Positions 42,271 through 52,344 of a stretch of DNA of 64,000 nt are shown here, piece by piece. A program made the position numbers and the translations under genes. A model generated the notes under the pieces. It saw nothing but the letters and a program-made list of their open reading frames with translations. It made no database searches and was not told the origin of the DNA. The stretch lies in NCBI RefSeq assembly GCF_049331405.1, contig NZ_CP186274.1, positions 2,790,001 through 2,854,000 on the forward strand, given 5' to 3'. The stretch's first letter is position 1. Each line of letters opens with the position of its first letter. Source of the stretch: PoT sp049331405. GTDB lineage: Bacteria > Planctomycetota > Planctomycetia > Isosphaerales > Isosphaeraceae.

Positions 42271-42425
42271 TTCTTCGCACTGCGCCCCGGCCGAACCCCG
42301 AGGCCGTCCCCGTTTCCCCGGCAAGTTCACAAACCCCGGCAACCGCAAGTCGCCCACTCAATACCCCGGCCGGGACGAGCCGCCTTCCGCTTTAATTGTG
42401 TCGCACCTTCATATTTAAGGATATC

Positions 42426-42463
42426 ACCGATTGGAACTATCGGGGTCGCGCAGCGACAAGAGG
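42426..42463 (+). repeat. two-hairpin repeat, copy B
   Basis: Same design and strand as copy A. The first stem reads CACCGATTG / CTATCGGGG around GAA, so the paired bases differ from copy A while most pairing is kept. The second hairpin GTCGC-GCA-GCGAC and the AAGAGG tail are unchanged. Confidence 0.7.
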
Positions 42464-42643
42464 GTTCGAGCAGATCCCCGAGGCCGAGACCAGAGGCCGT
42501 CTGCGAACTCCCCGGTCGTCTCGCGTCCTCTCTGAGGATCGACGAGTGCCCGAACGGGTCGTCTGCGAGCCTTCGCCGGCGAGGTCACTTCCCGGAAATA
42601 CACGGAGGGTCTTCGTGCTCGGCCGATGCTGTTTGGTAACGGG

Positions 42644-42689
42644 CCTCTTGTCGCTACGCGACCCCGACGGTTCCAATCGGGGCTACCCA
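42644..42689 (-). repeat. two-hairpin repeat, copy C (inverted)
   Basis: On the minus strand this copy has a first stem CCCCGATTG / CCGTCGGGG around GAA, the second hairpin GTCGC-GTA-GCGAC and the AAGAGG tail. It faces copies A and B. Confidence 0.7.
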
Positions 42690-42803
42690 ATGAGGGTGGG
42701 TCGGCCGGGTTTTGGCGTGAGTCCTGGACGATGTCGAGGGGCCTTAACGTCGCCGAGGAAGACGGAGAGGGCCTCCGGAAATGCGTTGCCGAATGGCCAG
42801 AAA

Positions 42804-42850
42804 TCTCTTGTCGCTGTGCGACCCTGGTTGTACCAACCACGGCCACCCAA
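42804..42850 (-). repeat. two-hairpin repeat, copy D (inverted)
   Basis: On the minus strand the first stem has TGGTTG / CAACCA around GTA, followed by the second hairpin GTCGC-ACA-GCGAC and AAGAGA. It differs most in sequence but keeps the structure. Confidence 0.68.
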
Positions 42851-43162
42851 AAGTATGAAAAATTGAAGACGTTAGGCCGAGGCTATCCGAAGATATGGAA
42901 GGCCGGGGATGGGGATTGCGGGGGGGCTTTGCTCATAGGCAGGGAAGATTGCAGAATGGCTCTCGTCCCGGCCGGAGCCAACGATTGTTGGGATCTCGTC
43001 GCTTTGAGAACCCAGGCCTGCCGATCCGGGCGATCCGGAGAGGACTCGGGGAAGGCCGGGGTTTACGCGTGGCGATCCGAACCCTGGCCGATCCCGGAGG
43101 GTCTTCCCCCGCGGGAAGCCACTCAGAAATGGGGAACGACCTTGGAATCGAGCGGAGGTCTG

Positions 43163-43531
43163 ATGGAGCCGAAGCAGGTGATCGTGATGCGGCGAGACTT
43201 GAACATGCGTCGTGGAAAGGAGATCGCGCAAGGGGCCCATGCGGCGATGATCTGGCTGGCTCTTCGAATCCGACGGCCAGGCTATGTCTTCACCGAGGCC
43301 GAGCGCCGCTGGCTCGAAGGGGGCTTTACCAAGATCTGCGTCAAGGCGGAATCGGAGGCGGAGCTACTGCAACTCGTGGAGAAGGCCCGCGCGGCGGGGG
43401 TCGAGGCGCAGCTCTGCGTCGACGCCGGGCGGACCGAATTTCACGGCGTCCCCACCCCGACCTGCTGCGCCATCGGCCCCGACTTCCCCGACAAGATCGA
43501 CGCGATCACCGGGCACCTGAAATTGCTCTGA
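43163..43531 (+). CDS. pth2: peptidyl-tRNA hydrolase, Pth2 family
   Basis: The 122-residue product starts at ATG 43163 behind CGGAGGT. It matches Pth2: KQVIVMRRDLNMRRGKEIAQGAHAA (with the conserved lysine/glutamine/histidine residues around the active site), FTKICVKAESEAELLQLVEKAR, VEAQLCVDAGRTEF and PTPTCCAIGPDFPDKID near the C-terminus. Pth2 frees peptides from stalled peptidyl-tRNA. It is typical of archaea and eukaryotes and sporadic in bacteria, where Pth1 does the housekeeping job, so this is probably an accessory copy. The ATP-grasp gene follows after 11 bases, which suggests a joint function. Confidence 0.88.
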   Translation: MEPKQVIVMRRDLNMRRGKEIAQGAHAAMIWLALRIRRPGYVFTEAERRWLEGGFTKICVKAESEAELLQLVEKARAAGVEAQLCVDAGRTEFHGVPTPTCCAIGPDFPDKIDAITGHLKLL

Positions 43532-43542
43532 GAGAATTGAAC

Positions 43543-44304
43543 ATGATTGCGAGGGCTTACATCCAGCGGGACGGCCCCGGGCGGTTCGGGCCCGAGGAGC
43601 GGGACCTGCTGCGAGGATTCGAGAGCCTTGGCATCACCACCGAGCTATTCACCCGCAAGCAGGTCGAACGCAGGCGATTGGCGCTCGACAAGTCCACGTT
43701 CGTCGCCGGGGACCTCCCCTCCGTGCTCGGCGCCCTGGCGCAGCTCAGGATCGAGGCTCCTCGGCCGAACGACTATCCGGCCTGCCTCGAATCTCTGCTA
43801 TTCAGGCGGGTCTGGCCGAGCACGGTGCGGCAGCTCAAGGAGGCCATCTACCACGAGAGAGGGCCCCTCATCTTCGCCAAGCCCTCGGCCCGCAAGAAGC
43901 GTTTCAACGGACGGCTGTTCGCCCACCCGGAGGATCTGTATCACCTCGAAGGGGCTTCGGGCTCCACCGCGATCCTCTGTTCCGAGCCCGTGCGCTGGGC
44001 GTCCGAGTTCCGCGTGTTCGTCATCCGCGGCCGAGTCGTCGGCATTCGCCATTATGCGGGCGACCCCGCCATGAACCTCGATGAAGGTGTGATGTCGGAA
44101 GCCGTCCACAGACTCGAACGCTCCGGCGAGGCGACGGCCGGGTATGGCCTCGACCTCGGCGTCCTCGAGGATGGCCGGACGGCCCTGGTCGAGTGGAACG
44201 ACGGTTACGCGCTCGGCTCGTACGGCCTCGACCCCGGGCTTTATACCGAACTTGTCATCGCCCGTTGGTGCGAATTATTAAACCAGGCAAAGCCTGGTGA
44301 ATAA
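43543..44304 (+). CDS. ATP-grasp domain protein (R2K-like clade)
   Basis: The 253-residue product follows pth2 after 11 bases. ATP-grasp features are visible in the second half: the GPLIFAKPSARKKRFNGRLF lysine-bearing segment, ILCSEPVRWASEFRVFVIRGRVVGIRHYAGD, and the metal-binding YGLDLGVLEDGRTALVEWNDGYALGSYGL end. The compact size, lack of a biotin-carboxylase-like N-domain and this signature fit the R2K clade, which is predicted to ligate amino groups to carboxylates on peptides, proteins or other molecules; the natural substrate is unknown. The tight pairing with a peptidyl-tRNA hydrolase hints at a peptide or aminoacyl substrate. No other genes belong to the pair. Confidence 0.8.
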   Translation: MIARAYIQRDGPGRFGPEERDLLRGFESLGITTELFTRKQVERRRLALDKSTFVAGDLPSVLGALAQLRIEAPRPNDYPACLESLLFRRVWPSTVRQLKEAIYHERGPLIFAKPSARKKRFNGRLFAHPEDLYHLEGASGSTAILCSEPVRWASEFRVFVIRGRVVGIRHYAGDPAMNLDEGVMSEAVHRLERSGEATAGYGLDLGVLEDGRTALVEWNDGYALGSYGLDPGLYTELVIARWCELLNQAKPGE

Positions 44305-44345
44305 CACTCATCACCGACGATATACGATACCCAAGGAGCTTATCA

Positions 44346-46715
44346 TCAAGGCTGCATCGAATAGATCACGATATTGGTCGCGATCTTGACGGCGCTCTCA
44401 TGGACATAGCCGCGGCAGTCGGGGCCGGCCTGTCGCTGGAGGGCGCAGCCGAGGTCGTGGGGGGAGTAGATCACGGCCCAGCGGCCTTCGACCTTGATGC
44501 CCTCGAGCTGCGGGGGAGCGTCGCCGCCGCCGGAGGCCTTGGTGTAGCGGACGCGGGAGAGGTCGTAGCCAAGCTTGTCGGAGAAGAGGTCGTCGTTGTG
44601 AGGGATCGGGACGAGGGGCGACTCGGGGAGGACGGCGGCCATGAGGCGGCGGAAGGAAGCGTCGAAGGCTCGGCTGCCGCAGGCGGCGTCGGCGAAGAGG
44701 ACGCCGCCGCCGGGGTCGAAATGCCGACGAAGGGCGTCAAGCTCGCTCGCCGAGAAGGACACGCCCGACTTGCCGTGGAGGTAGATGAGCGGGTAATTCG
44801 CCAGGTTCGGGTCGTCGAGGGTCAGCTCCTTGTGGTCGATCACCACGTCGAGGCCCAGCGTCTTCCGCAGCGAATTCGTCAGGTTCGGGATGGCCAGGGG
44901 GGCGATGTTCCAGTCGCCGTCGTGGCGGAGCTTGGCGATGTGCAAGGCCCCGCGCTTGGGGGCCTCGGATCGGAACTCGTACACCTCTCGCGCGGCGAGC
45001 TTATCAGCCGGCCGCTCGCGACCGGTGGCGTAGTCGACGATGTTCTGGCCGATCCGCTTCGCCAGGATCACCCGAGGATGCGAGGGCCGCGCCTCCATCT
45101 GGTTCCAGAAGCAGGAGAGGTCGGCCGGAGAATAGACGATCGCGGTCCGGCAGCCGAGCTCGATCCCCCAGAGCGGATGCAGGTCGGGGCTCAAGTTGTG
45201 GTGGGAACGCCAGATCGCGTGGCCCTCGTCCAGGGGGTGGAGCTGATGCTCCTCCTCGGGGAAGAGCTCTTTCATGAGTGAGCGGAAGCCCTGGTCGAAT
45301 CGAGTATCGCCGCAGCAGGCCTCGGCGACGAGGAAGCCTCCTTGGTCGACGAAGTCGCGTAGGGTCTTCCTCGCCTGGGCGGAGAAGGCGGGGGCCTCGT
45401 GGCCGTTGAAGTAGGCGATCGGGGCCTGGAGCAGGGCCTCGACCGAGGCCGAGTCCGGGTCGACAACCTGCCAGGTCATCAGGTGCTTCCAGTCGGTCGA
45501 GACGAGGCCGACGAGGTTGCGGACGTCGTCGAGGTCGTTGTTCCAGTCGTCGCCGGGGCCGTGCCTCAGCTTGTTCACCAAGACCGGCGATCGCCCGGTC
45601 GCCAGGAAGAGTACCGCGAAGCTCGTGGAGAGGATCGCCTCGCGCTCGATCGCGACCCCCGTCCATGAGCCGATGACGACGTCCTGGGTGGCGACGAGTT
45701 CCTCGGCCCCCTCGCGATACCAGTCGTGGTTGCCGATGTACCTCAGCCCCGCGAACCGCCCGACGCGCTCCATGCCGTAGAGGTAATAGTGCTTCCACTG
45801 GCGAAAGAACCACGAGCCCGGGTTCTCGCTGACGGAGAAGTGCTTGGAGAGCCAGTCCAGGCCCCGCTCAATGCCGGGGTTGACCTTCGCCCCGCCGCAG
45901 TCGTGGATCGCGTCCCCGTCGAGCCGCTCCTGATTCTGGAAGAGTCGCAGGCCCGTGATGATCGTCCCGGCGACCCCCGCGCAGGTCATGCTCGCCGAGC
46001 TGGCCATGGTCGAGATGTTGGGATAATACGACCAGCCCCCGTCGAACTTCTGGGCCTGCGTAAGGAACTTCCTCGCGAACGTCCAGACCTCCGGCCTGAC
46101 CGGGATCCCCGCCTGAGCGGCTGCGTTCAGCCCGAGGAGGGCGAACTGCGTGCTCGAGCTATCCCCCCGCCGCGTCTTGTCGGAGGCGTGGGCCCAGCTC
46201 CCGGGCCAGCCCGGGTTGTTGTCCCCCTCGCGGATCTGGTTTTTCTCGAGCCACTCGACGTTCGCGGCAATCTTCACGGCGTAGCGTGCGGGGTCGGTCT
46301 CGCCGTAGACGATCGTCTGCATGGCGATCGCATAGGTGCCGTCGACCTCGTCGGGCGGGAACTTCTCCAGGTACTCGAGCGCCCGCTTGACCGCCGGCGA
46401 GTCCACCGGCTCCCCCGCCGTTAACAAGGCGTGCGTCACCAGGCTCGTGGGCCCGACGGTGTGCTGGTGGTGGTAGCCGGGGTTCGGCCACGAGCCGTCG
46501 GCTTGCTGCTGCCCCTTGAGGTAGACGAGGCCGTTCCGGATCGCCTGCTCGACCTTCGCCGCCGTGACGGGCACGCGAGGCTCGCGGGCCTTCGCCCGAC
46601 CCGGGAAGACGCACGAGATCGCGACGGGGACGGCCGCCTGAAACAGCATTCGCAGGCGAGACACGTGTGCGGCGAGCGACGCTCGAAGGATCACACGCCG
46701 GTTGCTGCGGAGCAT
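44346..46715 (-). CDS. secreted alpha-toroid protein with two DUF4159 domains
   Basis: The 789-residue product starts at ATG 46715 and has an N-terminal export signal (LRASLAAHVSRLRMLFQAAVPVAIS). Residues ~40-380 are prenyltransferase/squalene-oxidase-like toroid repeats (NGLVYLKGQQQADGSW, HQHTVGPTSLVTHALLTAGE, LAKFLTQAQKFDGGWSYYP, STSFAVLFLATG). Two DUF4159-type domains follow: one around residues ~420-590 (QAPIAYFNGHEAPAFS, DFVDQGGFLVAEACCG) and one around ~630-789 (YPLIYLHGKSGVSFS, HFDPGGGVLFADAACG, YSPHDLGCALQ). DUF4159 proteins are predicted glutaminase-fold-like periplasmic proteins that often lie in MoxR/DUF58 clusters. Here MoxR lies about 1 kb upstream. Activity is unknown. Confidence 0.85.
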   Translation of the reverse strand: MLRSNRRVILRASLAAHVSRLRMLFQAAVPVAISCVFPGRAKAREPRVPVTAAKVEQAIRNGLVYLKGQQQADGSWPNPGYHHQHTVGPTSLVTHALLTAGEPVDSPAVKRALEYLEKFPPDEVDGTYAIAMQTIVYGETDPARYAVKIAANVEWLEKNQIREGDNNPGWPGSWAHASDKTRRGDSSSTQFALLGLNAAAQAGIPVRPEVWTFARKFLTQAQKFDGGWSYYPNISTMASSASMTCAGVAGTIITGLRLFQNQERLDGDAIHDCGGAKVNPGIERGLDWLSKHFSVSENPGSWFFRQWKHYYLYGMERVGRFAGLRYIGNHDWYREGAEELVATQDVVIGSWTGVAIEREAILSTSFAVLFLATGRSPVLVNKLRHGPGDDWNNDLDDVRNLVGLVSTDWKHLMTWQVVDPDSASVEALLQAPIAYFNGHEAPAFSAQARKTLRDFVDQGGFLVAEACCGDTRFDQGFRSLMKELFPEEEHQLHPLDEGHAIWRSHHNLSPDLHPLWGIELGCRTAIVYSPADLSCFWNQMEARPSHPRVILAKRIGQNIVDYATGRERPADKLAAREVYEFRSEAPKRGALHIAKLRHDGDWNIAPLAIPNLTNSLRKTLGLDVVIDHKELTLDDPNLANYPLIYLHGKSGVSFSASELDALRRHFDPGGGVLFADAACGSRAFDASFRRLMAAVLPESPLVPIPHNDDLFSDKLGYDLSRVRYTKASGGGDAPPQLEGIKVEGRWAVIYSPHDLGCALQRQAGPDCRGYVHESAVKIATNIVIYSMQP

Positions 46716-46874
46716 ATCGTCGAGACTCCCGGGACTTTCGGCGGGTCGCGAGGCCCGTGTATCGGGACCGCGTCTGGGCGTCATTCAGGGAGGATCCGTC
46801 GGCCTGAAGCGATAGACCTCTACGCCTCTCCGGACGATGCGAAGTGATTCGAACGAGGCCGACGGTCTCTCTAC

Positions 46875-46890
46875 ACTCGTAATAGCGAGT
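46875..46890. promoter_or_regulatory. possible BlaI-type operator before the DUF4159 gene
   Basis: ACTCG (46875-46879) and CGAGT (46886-46890) form an inverted repeat with a 6-base spacer, preceded by CTAC. It lies between the BlaI-type repressor gene and the DUF4159 gene start at 46715, where an operator for that repressor would be expected. Weak evidence: the arms are short. Confidence 0.3.
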
Positions 46891-46914
46891 TGCGAAACCC
46901 GCACGTCAAAATAT

Positions 46915-47352
46915 CTACGCTCGCCTCGTGGAGCCGACCTTGGCGACGCGCGTTGATGTCTTGGGTGGCTTGACGGTGGCGAGCTCGACCAGCTTGACGA
47001 TCGTTCGAGCCTCTTCCCGGGAGACCCTTCGACCTTGCAGGAGTGCCGCGACGAAGGCCTCGAGCGAGCCGCCGAATACGGTGTCCTCCAGCCGTCGAAC
47101 CATGCCGCCGAGGGTCGGATCCTTCGGGAGGGTGGCCCGATAGTAGAAGGCCCGGCCCTCCTCGCGACGATCGAGCCAGCCTTTCTCTTCCAGGCGGGTC
47201 AGCATCGTGAGGACCGTGGTGCGCGAGAGCTTGCGCCGGGCCGAGAGGACCCTCAGGACATCGGCGACGGTGGCCTCCCCAAACTCCCAGACAACATCCA
47301 GGATCTCCATCTGGGCTTCTGACAGGAATTTCAAGGGGGCCGGCCTGGGCAT
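46915..47352 (-). CDS. BlaI/MecI-type transcriptional repressor, without BlaR1 partner
   Basis: The 145-residue product starts at ATG 47352 behind AGGAG. It has the winged-helix domain of the family (LSEAQMEILDVVWEFGEATVADVLRVL, LSRTTVLTMLTRLEEKGWL) and the helical dimerisation tail (FGGSLEAFVAALLQGRRVSREEARTIVKLVE). In beta-lactamase systems such repressors are cut on signalling by the BlaR1/MecR1 membrane protease of family M56. No such protease is adjacent here. Possible targets are the flanking toroid and MoxR genes, since inverted repeats resembling its sites lie at 46875 and 49155; this is inference. The first Met of the frame (47376) is an alternative start. Confidence 0.85.
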   Translation of the reverse strand: MPRPAPLKFLSEAQMEILDVVWEFGEATVADVLRVLSARRKLSRTTVLTMLTRLEEKGWLDRREEGRAFYYRATLPKDPTLGGMVRRLEDTVFGGSLEAFVAALLQGRRVSREEARTIVKLVELATVKPPKTSTRVAKVGSTRRA

Positions 47353-47646
47353 TGTGCTTGCTCCTGGAAGAGACATCTTGCGAGCGTGCCATCGCCGTGG
47401 GGAAGACTCGTTCAGCTCAGACTCGAGGGGGTCGTCAACGTGCGGCCTGGCGCCAACGGACTTTGCTCGTCGAGGCGGTTCCCGATCCGATCCGCCACCG
47501 AAGGCAAACGCTATACCATCTGGTTTTCCGCCTGGTTCAAGGCAATTGGCCTCCGGCGCCTGGGAGAGGCCTCGTCGCGGAGAGCGAATATTTCATCGCT
47601 CGCGGCGACAATTTGTCCTTCGAGGTTCTCTGCATCGAATCCGCCG

Positions 47647-48816
<1,170 letters not shown>

Positions 48817-49402
48817 CCTCTTTGCAATCGCCGTTCCAACCCCCGAAGGTTGTCCTAAGTCGTTTCTCGGCCGGGCTCAACCCGCCTGGCAACGATCCTC
48901 GTCCCCTTGTGGAGTTGGACAGAGAATGTCCACGCGAGGTCGATTTGCCGACCCGACGGCGAGGTGGAGTTGAGTCGTGTGATCTTGTCCAACGATTGGG
49001 TCCGGCGAACGTTTCCCGGCGATTTGCTGTCCATGGCTGGCGGTTATTCCACCGCTGACAGATCCACTCGCGACGCATCGGTCGTGGTGCCGCTATTGCA
49101 CACAATTGGGGAGTTGTGAACCGGACGACGTGGGTTGTGTCGAGTGAAACCGATCACACGAGTGTAATAACGTCATCCCCTCAGAGCAGGTCGCATCGCT
49201 TCCCTTCAATCCCGGCCCGTGAGCCTGGACAATGCGCGACGACAACGGCCACGATAGGGTCGGCCGACGACCCTTGGTCTTATCGTCCCGAGCCCTGGCA
49301 CGATGCCGGCTCAAGAATGAAGACGATTAAGACCGTGGATTTGTCTGAGGGACGACGCAGCATCTGGATCTGGTCAGCGAGCGCCGGTCAAGGAGCTGGA
49401 CA
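48817..49402. other. 586-base divergent intergenic region with a short palindrome
   Basis: The region separates the minus-strand MoxR gene from the plus-strand toroid gene and contains no convincing gene. At 49157-49166, ACACGAGTGT is a palindrome except at its two central bases, and it shares TACACTCGT (minus strand) with the putative BlaI-type site at 46875. It may be a second operator of the same repressor. The ribosome site AAGGAG of the toroid gene is at its right end. Confidence 0.3.
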
Positions 49403-50530
49403 ATGCACGTCATCACGAGGTGGGGGGGCGATCGAGGGCTTCGGGGCCTGCTGGCGGTCGGCCTGACGCTGGCCTGGATATTCGGGGTGGAGCCTCGCGA
49501 GGCGTCGGCCTCGGCGCTCGAGGCCTTCCTGATTCAGGCCGAGGTCGCGCAGCTCGACGGGCCCCGCAAGCGCGTCTTGCCCGCGGCGAGCGCCGAGCAA
49601 TTAACCCCGGAGGCCGAGCAGGCCATCGCGAAGGGCCTGACCTGGCTGGCCGAGCATCAGCTCGACAATGGCTCTTATGGCAGCGGCTCGTATCGCGGGA
49701 ACCTCGCGGTGACGAGCCTCTGCGCGTTGGGCTTCATGGCCTCGGGGTCGAGCCCCGGGCGCGGGCCTTATGGCACGCAGCTCGACAAGGCGCTGATGTA
49801 CGTCATGGACAACACGTCACCTTCGGGCCTCGTCGCGGTCCCCGACGCATCGAGTTATGGGCCGATGTACTCGCACGGCTGGGGCACGCTCTTCCTGGCC
49901 GAGGCCTACGGGATGACCCGCCGCCCCGAGATCCGCGAGAAGCTCCAGAAGGCGGTGCGCCTCATCATCGACACCCAGAACGACGAGGGGGGCTGGCGCT
50001 ATCAGCCGATCCGCCGCGACGCGGATCTCTCGGTCACGATCTGCCAGATCAATGCCTTGCGCGCGGCGAGGAACGCGGGCCTGTACGTCCCCAAGACCAC
50101 CGTCGACGCCTGCATCCAGTATGTGAGGCGCTCGCAGAACCCCGACGGCGGATTCCGCTACATGATCCAGGGGGGGCCGAGCGCCTTCCCGCGATCCGCC
50201 GCCGGCGTCGTCGCGCTTTACAGCGCCGCCGTGTATGATTCCACGGAGGTCGACCGGGGCATCGACTACATCAAGCAGTTCAAGCCCAACGGCCGCACCT
50301 TGACCAGCTACGCCCACTACTTCTATGCCCATTACTACGCGATCCAGGCCATGTGGATCCGAGGCGGCGAGGACTGGGACGCCTGGTACTCCGCCATCCG
50401 TGACGACCTGATCCGCCTCCAACGCCCCGACGGCTCCTGGCCCGACAGCGTCGGCCCCGAGTACGGCACCGCCATGGCGCTCATCATCCTCCAGATGCCG
50501 AACAGCCTCCTGCCGATCTTCCAACGGTGA
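49403..50530 (+). CDS. secreted alpha-toroid (prenyltransferase/squalene-oxidase fold) protein
   Basis: The 375-residue product starts at ATG 49403 behind AAGGAG and has a signal peptide (LRGLLAVGLTLAWIFGVEPREASA). The mature part consists of five or six helical repeats of the toroid type with QxxDGSW-like turns: GLTWLAEHQLDNGSYGS, YSHGWGTLFLAEAYGMTR, VRLIIDTQNDEGGWRYQP, CIQYVRRSQNPDGGFRY, DYIKQFKPNGRTLTSYAHYF and LIRLQRPDGSWPDS. This fold is shared by cyclases, prenyltransferases and complement-like proteins; catalytic residues of terpene cyclases (DxDD) are absent, so a binding or structural role is more likely. It is related in fold to the N-terminal part of the protein at 44346. Confidence 0.82.
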   Translation: MHVITRWGGDRGLRGLLAVGLTLAWIFGVEPREASASALEAFLIQAEVAQLDGPRKRVLPAASAEQLTPEAEQAIAKGLTWLAEHQLDNGSYGSGSYRGNLAVTSLCALGFMASGSSPGRGPYGTQLDKALMYVMDNTSPSGLVAVPDASSYGPMYSHGWGTLFLAEAYGMTRRPEIREKLQKAVRLIIDTQNDEGGWRYQPIRRDADLSVTICQINALRAARNAGLYVPKTTVDACIQYVRRSQNPDGGFRYMIQGGPSAFPRSAAGVVALYSAAVYDSTEVDRGIDYIKQFKPNGRTLTSYAHYFYAHYYAIQAMWIRGGEDWDAWYSAIRDDLIRLQRPDGSWPDSVGPEYGTAMALIILQMPNSLLPIFQR

Positions 50531-50637
50531 AACGACTCCTCCGGAACCTTGAACTCCGAAGTGTGGCTTTTTGCCGGGTGAATGGTTGAATCGGAGGAGG
50601 CTTCGGCCGCGGAAGAAGGGCCGGTCGGTTCGCAACG

Positions 50638-50676
50638 AAAAAGCCGACGCCTCGGGATGAATCCCGAGGCGTCGGC
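50638..50676 (-). terminator. intrinsic terminator, 16-bp stem
   Basis: GCCGACGCCTCGGGAT (50643-50658) and ATCCCGAGGCGTCGGC (50661-50676) pair perfectly around two central bases. Five A residues at 50638-50642 give a T-run on the minus strand. It lies 20 bases past the stop of the gene at 50696-51160. Confidence 0.8.
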
Positions 50677-50695
50677 GAAGGTCGTGGGCGATTCA

Positions 50696-51160
50696 TTAGC
50701 GTCGAGCACCGCTACCGACATGGCTGCGGGCAAAGCTGCCGCCGTAGCCACCGTTCCCGCCATATCCGCCGCCCTGGTTCCAGACGGGGCCTGGGTTCGA
50801 CGGATAGCCGCCGCTGGGATAGCCGTTACCGGGGTAGCCGCCGGTCGGCTTGGGATAGCAACCACCCGTCGACGGGGGAGGATAGCAGTTCCCGGTCGGG
50901 CGGGGGTAGCATCCGCCGGTCGAGGGCGGGTAGCTGGGCGGATAGCTCGGGGGGCAGCTCGGTCGCGGGTACGGGTAAGTGTTCGTGGTGCAGGGAGTCG
51001 GGGTGCAGTGCGGGGGAGGCGTCGGCTTGCACTGTGGGTAGCCCCAGGGTTGGCCGCTCGAACCATATCCGCCGTAGGAGCCGTGGTCGGCCTTCGCCAC
51101 CGAGGAAACTCCCATCATCACCAGGCCCGCCACAACCAGCTTCAGCATCGCGGTCTTCAT
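50696..51160 (-). CDS. secreted Pro/Gly/Tyr-rich low-complexity protein
   Basis: The 154-residue product starts at ATG 51160 and has a clear signal peptide (MKTAMLKLVVAGLVMMGVSSVAKA). The mature part is low complexity: glycine/tyrosine-rich at both ends (GSYGGYGSSG, GGNGGYGGSF) and a central tract of imperfect proline- and cysteine-containing repeats (CYPRPTGN, CYPPPSTGG, CYPKPTGG). The spaced cysteines could form cross-links. Such proteins are thought to be structural parts of the envelope or matrix. A strong terminator follows, so it is its own transcription unit. No enzyme function is expected. Confidence 0.75.
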   Translation of the reverse strand: MKTAMLKLVVAGLVMMGVSSVAKADHGSYGGYGSSGQPWGYPQCKPTPPPHCTPTPCTTNTYPYPRPSCPPSYPPSYPPSTGGCYPRPTGNCYPPPSTGGCYPKPTGGYPGNGYPSGGYPSNPGPVWNQGGGYGGNGGYGGSFARSHVGSGARR

Positions 51161-51322
51161 CGCTGTCTCGCTTTCGTTGCCGTCGTCTTGGATTCGTTGG
51201 TTCGTTTGCGAGTCGTCGTGCAACCCGCTACACCAAGTCATCCGCAAACGGCGCGAAGACCGTGTCTGACTTCGCCAGGATTTTTTTCGAGGGGGGAGGG
51301 AGCCGAACAGGATTTCCACCGC

Positions 51323-51679
51323 TCAGCTCGCTCCGTCTGCTCCCGGATGACGGTCGCTGGTCACCAACCCGGGCGGGTTCGCGATCGGCTCGGCCACGAC
51401 GATCGGCATGAAGCTGATGATGTCGCTGTCCGGCAACTGGACGAGCTTGTGGATCACGGATTCGACCCGGCAGATGCGACCCTCTTCCGTCTCGATGCGC
51501 TCGCCCGCTCGCGGTAGGAAATGGGCGAATACGATGGAGTGATCTCCCGCACGATCCCATGGCCGTGTCCGCTCTCGCAGGCAGACGAATCGGAGGGGTT
51601 TGAGGCCGATCTTCCCGGCCGACTCGTAAGTCTCGGTGGTCACGGTTCGGTCGTTGTCGCCGTCGTAGCTCGAGCTCAT
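51323..51679 (-). CDS. short hypothetical protein
   Basis: The 118-residue product starts at ATG 51679 (MSSSYDGDND). It has a charged N-terminus and a beta-rich middle (LKPLRFVCLRERTR, AGDHSIVFAHFLPRAGERIETEEGRICRVESVIHKLVQL) whose small beta-barrel-like look recalls KOW/SH3-type modules, then a short C-terminal tail. No family was recognised. It has no signal peptide. An upstream extension of the frame is not protein-like. It lies between the secreted protein gene and a gene-free region. Confidence 0.5.
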   Translation of the reverse strand: MSSSYDGDNDRTVTTETYESAGKIGLKPLRFVCLRERTRPWDRAGDHSIVFAHFLPRAGERIETEEGRICRVESVIHKLVQLPDSDIISFMPIVVAEPIANPPGLVTSDRHPGADGAS

Positions 51680-52344
51680 CCCGATCGCCTCGTCATCCAG
51701 GTTGGAGTGGGTCGTGTCTTGAAATGCGACTCGCCGAGCGGACACTGCCGATCGTCGAGATCCGCATACACGTGCCCAGGAATGCAGGCCGGATGCCATC
51801 GGCTCGGCGAGGCCGCATGTATTTCGGGTCAAAGGATTTGAGGCGACGATCTTCCGGATTCAATCGGCGAGTCGCCATCATCCGCCGTGCAAGTTGCACA
51901 ACGATTCTTGGAGAATGCACGGCGGAGGATGTTGCCCGACAAATCCGCCCGGATGACGCCCTCCTTGACGTGGAGAATCGAAAAATATAGATATATTGAT
52001 GTTATTGATTGCGTTGGCGTCGGATTTGGATGGGCGAAGCAGAGGCACGGGATTCGGGGACTCCAAAGTCGCCGGAGCGTGCCCGGTGGTCGTCAGCGTC
52101 GGCCGTTCGAGGGACGTCTCCATGAAAGTGTCGAGAGTCTTGAGAGGACACGTTCGACGCCGATGATCGGCCTGGCGACTCGATCTCCGACGAAGGTGCG
52201 TCGGAGCCTGGCACAGAGAATGATCCTTAACGTTCCGGCCGGCACCACGTAAGGCGAGGTGTCTCGCATCCGCAGGGATCATACGGAATCCTTTGGATCA
52301 CAAGCGTTACCATAAGGGGTGATCCACGTATGGGGGGTACCACC
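51680..52344. other. gene-free region, AT-rich patch
   Basis: No protein-like frame was seen in these 665 bases. An AT-rich segment around 51980-52010 (AATATAGATATATTGATG) is unusual for this genome and may be a promoter or the edge of imported DNA. The right end leads into a transposase relic. Confidence 0.4.

Noticed and set aside
42225..42850. CRISPR array
   Set aside because: The repeats are inverted relative to each other, irregularly spaced, and carry hairpins; no cas genes.
42396..42866. Open frame spanning repeats B to D
   Set aside because: The apparent protein is a translation of the two-hairpin repeats and has no family features.
51887..52252. 121-codon plus-strand frame in a gene-free area
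   Set aside because: No ribosome site, no domain, composition unlike neighbouring genes.
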